From Roseomonas populi (lineage in GTDB: Bacteria; Pseudomonadota; Alphaproteobacteria; Acetobacterales; Acetobacteraceae): a stretch of DNA of 64,000 bases. Under the pieces are notes generated by a model that ran no database searches, was not told the origin of the DNA, and saw only the letters and a program-made list of their open reading frames with translations. The stretch lies in the NCBI RefSeq assembly GCF_024594815.1, contig NZ_JANJOU010000016.1, forward strand, positions 62,001 to 126,000, read 5' to 3'. The position numbers were made by a program, and so were the translations under genes. Of this stretch, positions 60,530 to 64,000 are shown piece by piece (position 1 is the stretch's first letter; each line of letters opens with the position of its first letter).

Positions 60530-61516
60530 ATGATCGAGCGTCGCGCCCTGCTGGGCGCGGCGGGGCTGGCCGCCCTGTCCGCGCCCGCTCTCGCCCAGAC
60601 CGCTCCGCCCCCGGCCGGCTGGCCGGACCGTCCGGTCCGCCTCATCGTGCCCTATGCCGCTGGCGGCCCGACCGATGCGGTGGCGCGCATCCTGGCGGAC
60701 CGGATGTCCAGCACCCTGCCCCAGCGCGTGGTGGTAGAGAACCGCGCGGGCGGAGGTGCGCTTCCCGGGACGGAGGCGGTGGCGCGGGCCCCGAAGGACG
60801 GCAGCACCTTGCTCTTCACCACGGTCGTCCACGCGGTGCACCGCGCCCTGCAGGGCGCGCGCCTCACCTTCGATCCGCTGGCGGACTTTGCGCCCGTGGC
60901 CCTGGTGGGCGTGGTGCCACAGGTCATCATGGTGCCGCCCAGCTCGCCGGTTCGGGACGTGAAGGGCTTGGTGGAGGACCTGCGCGCCAACCACCGGGCC
61001 TATGGCAGCAGCGGCGTCGGCGGCTCGTCCCATCTCGGCATCGAACTGCTGAAATCCATGGCTGGCGTCTCGGCCGACCATATCCCCTATCGTGGGACGG
61101 CCCCCGCAGTGGCGGATCTACTGGCCGGGCGCATCGCCCTGGTGATGGACAGCGTGGCCACCGGCGCGTCGCAGGTTCGCGCCGGCGCGCTGCGGGGGAT
61201 CGCCACGACGGGGTTGCGCCGGTCCGAGGCTCTGCCCGACCTGCCTACCGTGGCCGAGACCATCCCGGGCTTTGAAGCGACCACCTGGAACGCCGTGCTC
61301 GCCCCGGCCGGCACGCCGCCCGCCGTGGTTGAGGCCATGTCGGCCGCGATCTGGAAGGCCATCGGCGACGGAGCCACCCAGGCGAGGCTCTCCGAGATGG
61401 GCGTTCAGGCACCCGCGCCCAACGACCGCAACCCGGCCGCGACGGCGCGCTTCGTTGCCGCTGAAACGACGAAGTGGGAGCGGCTGGTGAAAGAGGCCGG
61501 GATCACTGTGGAGTAA
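60530..61516 (+). CDS. Bug/TctC-family solute-binding protein
   Basis: 328 residues, with AGGAGGAAG before the ATG. Signal MIERRALLGAAGLAALSAPALAQ; VRLIVPYAAGGPTD, VVVENRAGGGALPGT, APKDGSTLLFT, HIPYRGTAPAVADLLAG, and a complete C-terminus WERLVKEAGITVE. Follows the ThDP-enzyme gene by 35 bases and is likely co-transcribed with it. Confidence 0.93.
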   Translation: MIERRALLGAAGLAALSAPALAQTAPPPAGWPDRPVRLIVPYAAGGPTDAVARILADRMSSTLPQRVVVENRAGGGALPGTEAVARAPKDGSTLLFTTVVHAVHRALQGARLTFDPLADFAPVALVGVVPQVIMVPPSSPVRDVKGLVEDLRANHRAYGSSGVGGSSHLGIELLKSMAGVSADHIPYRGTAPAVADLLAGRIALVMDSVATGASQVRAGALRGIATTGLRRSEALPDLPTVAETIPGFEATTWNAVLAPAGTPPAVVEAMSAAIWKAIGDGATQARLSEMGVQAPAPNDRNPAATARFVAAETTKWERLVKEAGITVE

Positions 61517-61584
61517 GATCGTCTCCTAGGTGGGCCGGCTCACTTGCGATCGGTGGTTCTGCCCGGAGCGTGGGATGCAGGGCC

Positions 61585-61727
61585 GCCATCGCCGCCTACA
61601 ACGTCACCAGGCACCTCAAGGTTCTCCGATGGCGAAGACCCTTCCAAGCCATCTGCGATGCCCGAACCAGGGACTGCGCCATCTTCAAAATCACCCGTGC
61701 CACCTCATCCCGGGACCAAATGACTAG
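61585..61727 (+). mobile_element. IS481-type transposase C-terminal remnant
   Basis: The frame reads YNVTRHLKVLRWRRPFQAICDA then CAIFKI; a frame shift is needed to continue with NHPCHLIPGPND and a stop. The joined sequence is the usual end of IS481-family transposases (YNFxRxLKALRWxTPFQAICDA...PHHLIPGPN). Only this tail is left; no inverted repeats were seen. Confidence 0.65.
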
Positions 61728-62248
61728 AGCGAAAGGGGCTTCTTGACCGTCGGCGGCTCGTCTTCATCGAGGGCCTCAGAAGTATAAGCCAGGGAAGGAG
61801 AGGTTGCGGTTCTATGGCCAGCCGTTTGGGACCGACCTGACGTTGGGGCCCGGAGTACGGTCTCAAGGTTGAGATTCCCAACCGCGTCAGCCCTGACGAT
61901 CACCACTCCGGAGCCGGAGGTGGTTTCAAATTCCACGACGATCTTCTTGGATCCATCTGTGCCGTCGGTCATCTCCAACACGCGGAACGCTGGCTTGGCC
62001 GCGGCGATGGACGGGACAGGCAGGGTCGGTCCGCGCATGGAACCGCTGGAGATCGACTCCGACGTAGGCGCGCCAATGCTGGCGCTTCGATCGCTCCCCG
62101 TCGTGCCATGGCCGCGCGACGCCGAGTCCAGAGCAGCCTTTGGAAACCTGATAACTTTGGAGGAGCTGATCATCGCACGACTTTCCCTGACCACAGGCCG
62201 GCTTCCGGAAGCATCAATGTAGCGTAGCCGGATTCCATTAATCGGCAT
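61724..62248 (-). CDS. Hypothetical protein
   Basis: 174 residues. The middle (AFRVLEMTDGTDGSKKIVVEFETTSGSGVVIVRADAVGNLNLETVL) looks like a beta-rich folded segment; the ends are low-complexity, Ser/Thr/Pro-rich. Base composition is less GC-rich than the rest of the window, as for the following gene. No family recognised; its stop touches the IS481 remnant. It may be a transferred or orphan gene, or a chance frame. Confidence 0.45.
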   Translation of the reverse strand: MPINGIRLRYIDASGSRPVVRESRAMISSSKVIRFPKAALDSASRGHGTTGSDRSASIGAPTSESISSGSMRGPTLPVPSIAAAKPAFRVLEMTDGTDGSKKIVVEFETTSGSGVVIVRADAVGNLNLETVLRAPTSGRSQTAGHRTATSPSLAYTSEALDEDEPPTVKKPLSL

Positions 62249-62572
62249 CTAACTGTTGCAGCCTTAAACGGAAGGCATCCCATGGGGGACGAGAGGTACA
62301 AAGGAGGATCAGGCGCGTTTTTGTCCATCGCAAGCTCCCACTGGCTGGCCTGACGCCCAGCCAGGAAGGACGGGGCGGACCCGATCCTCAGCGGCCGATT
62401 GCCAAGGCAGGGCACCCGAGGGTGGGATAGGTGAGAAGCGTAGCCGAAGGGGGGCTGCAGGACGACTGGCGTCGTCTCATGCCGTGTTCCCGGCCTGTGT
62501 CCCGAGACGGGGAGGCAGCTTTGGTCCGCCGGGACTTGCAACTGAATCTTTCGAGACTGGTTTGAGCGAAGC
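62249..62572. other. Intergenic stretch of about 320 bases, nothing recognised
   Basis: Divergent region between two genes of unknown function. It contains GAGG-type stretches but no clear promoter or dyad that I would defend. Frames here are short and unconvincing. Confidence 0.4.
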
Positions 62573-63415
62573 ATGACGCCGCCCGGACCTTCTGATCCAC
62601 TTCTTCAGAAAGCTGCCCAACTCGCATCCCACCCGGACTTTCCTCAGGCCGTTCATGCCTACTCGGTCGGCCTCGCCCGCCTCCGCGAGGCACCTCGCTT
62701 CGTGAACATCATCGCTTCCACCGACCTCCGCTGGCGGATCGTCGGCTTCCTCCTCTACCTGGACGCCGACCGCGAGCGCTTCGGGCCAGAAGGGGGCGCG
62801 ACCTACGGCCGGCTGCTCGATCTATCGACACGGCAGGGCGACGCGACCCCACGGACCGTCCAGTCCCTCCTTGCTCTGCTGCAATTCTCAGGCCTGGTCC
62901 GGAGAACTGCCAGCCAGGCAGATCGTCGCGTCAAGTACTACCGACCAACCGATCGCATGGATGCTTTCGTCCGCGCATGGCTGCGATATGGAACGGCCGC
63001 GCTCGACATCCTGGAACCGGAAATGCAGCGTGGCCGGCTCGTAGAGAACCGCGCGTTTGTCGATGCCTTCTCCGTCTCAGGAGGTCGAGCGCATCTGGAG
63101 GATGTTGTTCCCTTAGCAGATCGCGTCCCTGCGCCGCTCTCCTCGCTCAAGGCCATGCTGGGAAGCTATTCGGTCATCCTTGCCGTGCTGCTGGCCCATT
63201 TCGAGGACGTCCCCACGCCGAGCCGCCGCAGCATAGCAGGACGGTTCGGCCTATCGCGCAGTCAGGTTGACCTTGTCGTGCAGGCCGGCAGAGACAAGGG
63301 CCTTTTTACGATCGACACAAACGCCAATCTCATCCCGACGCCGGCGCTTGAGGACAGCTTTCATCGCTGGATCTCGATCGAGCTTGCGTTCTACGCGTCC
63401 CACATGCGCCCTTAA
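62573..63415 (+). CDS. Hypothetical protein with winged-helix features
   Basis: 280 residues. Two stretches look like winged-helix DNA-binding segments: YGRLLDLSTRQGDATPRTVQSLLALLQFSGLVRRT followed by DRRVKYYRPT (residues about 82-128), and RRSIAGRFGLSRSQVDLVVQAGRDKGLF (about 222-250). No membrane segment or signal. The family is not recognised; a transcriptional regulator is a fair guess. Codon use is less GC-biased than in the neighbouring catabolic genes, which suggests transfer. Confidence 0.7.
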   Translation: MTPPGPSDPLLQKAAQLASHPDFPQAVHAYSVGLARLREAPRFVNIIASTDLRWRIVGFLLYLDADRERFGPEGGATYGRLLDLSTRQGDATPRTVQSLLALLQFSGLVRRTASQADRRVKYYRPTDRMDAFVRAWLRYGTAALDILEPEMQRGRLVENRAFVDAFSVSGGRAHLEDVVPLADRVPAPLSSLKAMLGSYSVILAVLLAHFEDVPTPSRRSIAGRFGLSRSQVDLVVQAGRDKGLFTIDTNANLIPTPALEDSFHRWISIELAFYASHMRP

Positions 63416-63432
63416 CCCAGTTCCACACCGGA

Positions 63433-63907
63433 TTGAGCGCCATCGGTACGTCCCATGGCCGCGCGCCGGCCGACATGGCGATGCTCTCGCGCGTGCACCT
63501 CTTCGCTCCGGGCGTGGTCTTCTACGACCACCCTGTCCTTCGTCGATGCCGTCACGGCGATCCCTTATCAGCGGGACCGCACCTTAGTCGCGCTCAGCTA
63601 TTCCGGCGCGGGGCGCAGCTCGCGGGCGCCGGACGTCCCGACCCTCGCGGAACTGGGCTCTCGCGCCAGCACCGATTTCCGCTTCTTCGCCCCAGGTGGC
63701 ACGCCGCAGCCGATCATCCAGCGGCTCTCGGGGGAGCCCCGGCGGATCATACTTTCCGCCGCGACGGAGATGCGGCTGAAACCGCCGGCCATCGATCCCG
63801 TGGGCGGCACGCCGGAGGAGTTCGCGCCCTGCGCCGCCGGGGAGAGGGCAAAGTGGGGCGACCTCACCTCAACACGCCGCGAAGAGCCGCTGAGGTTCAC
63901 CCCGTGA
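63433..63907 (+). pseudogene. C-terminal half of a Bug/TctC-family gene, frameshifted
   Basis: Pieces in two frames together read VVFYDHPV, then SFVDAVTAIP...LVALSYSGAGRSSRAPDVPTLAELG, FFAPGGTPQPIIQRLSGEP and DPVGGTPEEFAPCAAGERAKWGDL, the second half of a Bug protein (DVPTLAE..., APxGTPxxxIxRL, GGTPxEFxxFxxxExxKW). The N-terminal half and signal are missing and at least one frame change is needed. A dead copy. Confidence 0.7.
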
Positions 63908-64000
63908 GAGGCCGACTCTTGGCCAAACTCTCCCGCAGGACCTGCATGCTCGTCCGTAGTGCCGCCCGCTCATCCGTTCCGTGCAGAGGATGCAGGTAGT

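Noticed and set aside
62170-62574. 134-codon minus-strand frame between the two orphan genes
   Set aside because: It overlaps the start of the gene at 62248 in another frame and shows no motif or ribosome site.
1-64000. CRISPR array, tRNA, rRNA, prophage or intact insertion sequence
   Set aside because: No regularly spaced repeats, no cloverleaf-like or rRNA sequence, and only transposase fragments were seen by reading; a dedicated scan would be needed to exclude a short tRNA fully.

Overview
The window is very GC-rich, gene-dense bacterial DNA. Transcription units are tightly packed, with many ATGA, GTGA and TGATG stop/start overlaps and several GTG or TTG starts. The gene content is dominated by uptake and oxidation of sugar acids and other carboxylic acids, with repeated tripartite-tricarboxylate-type (Bug/TctC) binding proteins, TRAP transporters and an HWE-type sensor kinase. 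This suggests an alphaproteobacterium, most likely a Roseomonas-like member of the Acetobacteraceae. That placement is inferred from composition and gene families; no rRNA or tRNA gene is present to confirm it.

Layout. 1-3.8 kb (minus): three Bug genes, the middle one frameshifted, around a D-tartrate dehydratase-like enolase-superfamily enzyme. 3.8-4.3 kb: decayed LysR (and possibly Bug) remnants. 4.3-12.6 kb (minus): a ten-gene operon, RpiR regulator - TRAP dctQMP - KDPG aldolase - RraA-like aldolase - KDG kinase - 2-hydroxyacid dehydrogenase - cupin dioxygenase - SDR, with a HexR-like palindrome in front of it. 13.3-15.5 kb: ABM monooxygenase and PfpI protein, divergent from a LysR gene. 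15.7-20.6 kb: Ohr, a two-component system, and a divergent DipZ-type redox protein whose shared intergenic region carries spaced GTATC repeats. 20.6-24.7 kb: a gene remnant, an exported alpha/beta hydrolase, a tiny lipoprotein, and a coupled TRAP/Bug binding-protein pair. 24.8-29.6 kb: MOSC, PDR-type reductase and XRE/cupin operon; a second XRE/cupin gene; an esterase plus Bug pair. 30.2-35.6 kb: a complete peptide-type ABC importer, followed by an orphan CoxL-like molybdoenzyme subunit and two tandem TetR genes. 39.7-42 kb: HWE kinase and single-domain receiver. 42.6-48.2 kb: SDR, LysR, DUF1537 kinase, RuBisCO-like protein and zinc dehydrogenase. 48.2-61.5 kb: a large cluster with an IclR regulator and four Bug proteins. 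61.5-64 kb: IS481 remnant, poorly conserved genes and a Bug pseudogene.

How the genes fit together. The ten-gene operon looks like a TRAP-fed route that ends in lower Entner-Doudoroff chemistry (KDG kinase, then KDPG aldolase). The 42.6-48.2 kb cluster pairs an acid-sugar kinase with a RuBisCO-like protein, as in known isoapionate-type pathways. The 51.2-57.8 kb operon runs SAF-type dehydrogenase, class II aldolase, Bug protein, lactonase, L-threonate dehydrogenase-like enzyme, an unrecognised internally duplicated protein and a HpcH-like protein. A near-identical palindrome sits in front of that operon and again between the IclR gene and a divergent ThDP enzyme, so the region is probably one IclR regulon. 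The internally duplicated protein, the catalytic-residue changes in the HpcH-like and RuBisCO-like proteins, and the matched operators make 42.6-61.5 kb the best candidate for an undescribed acid-sugar pathway.
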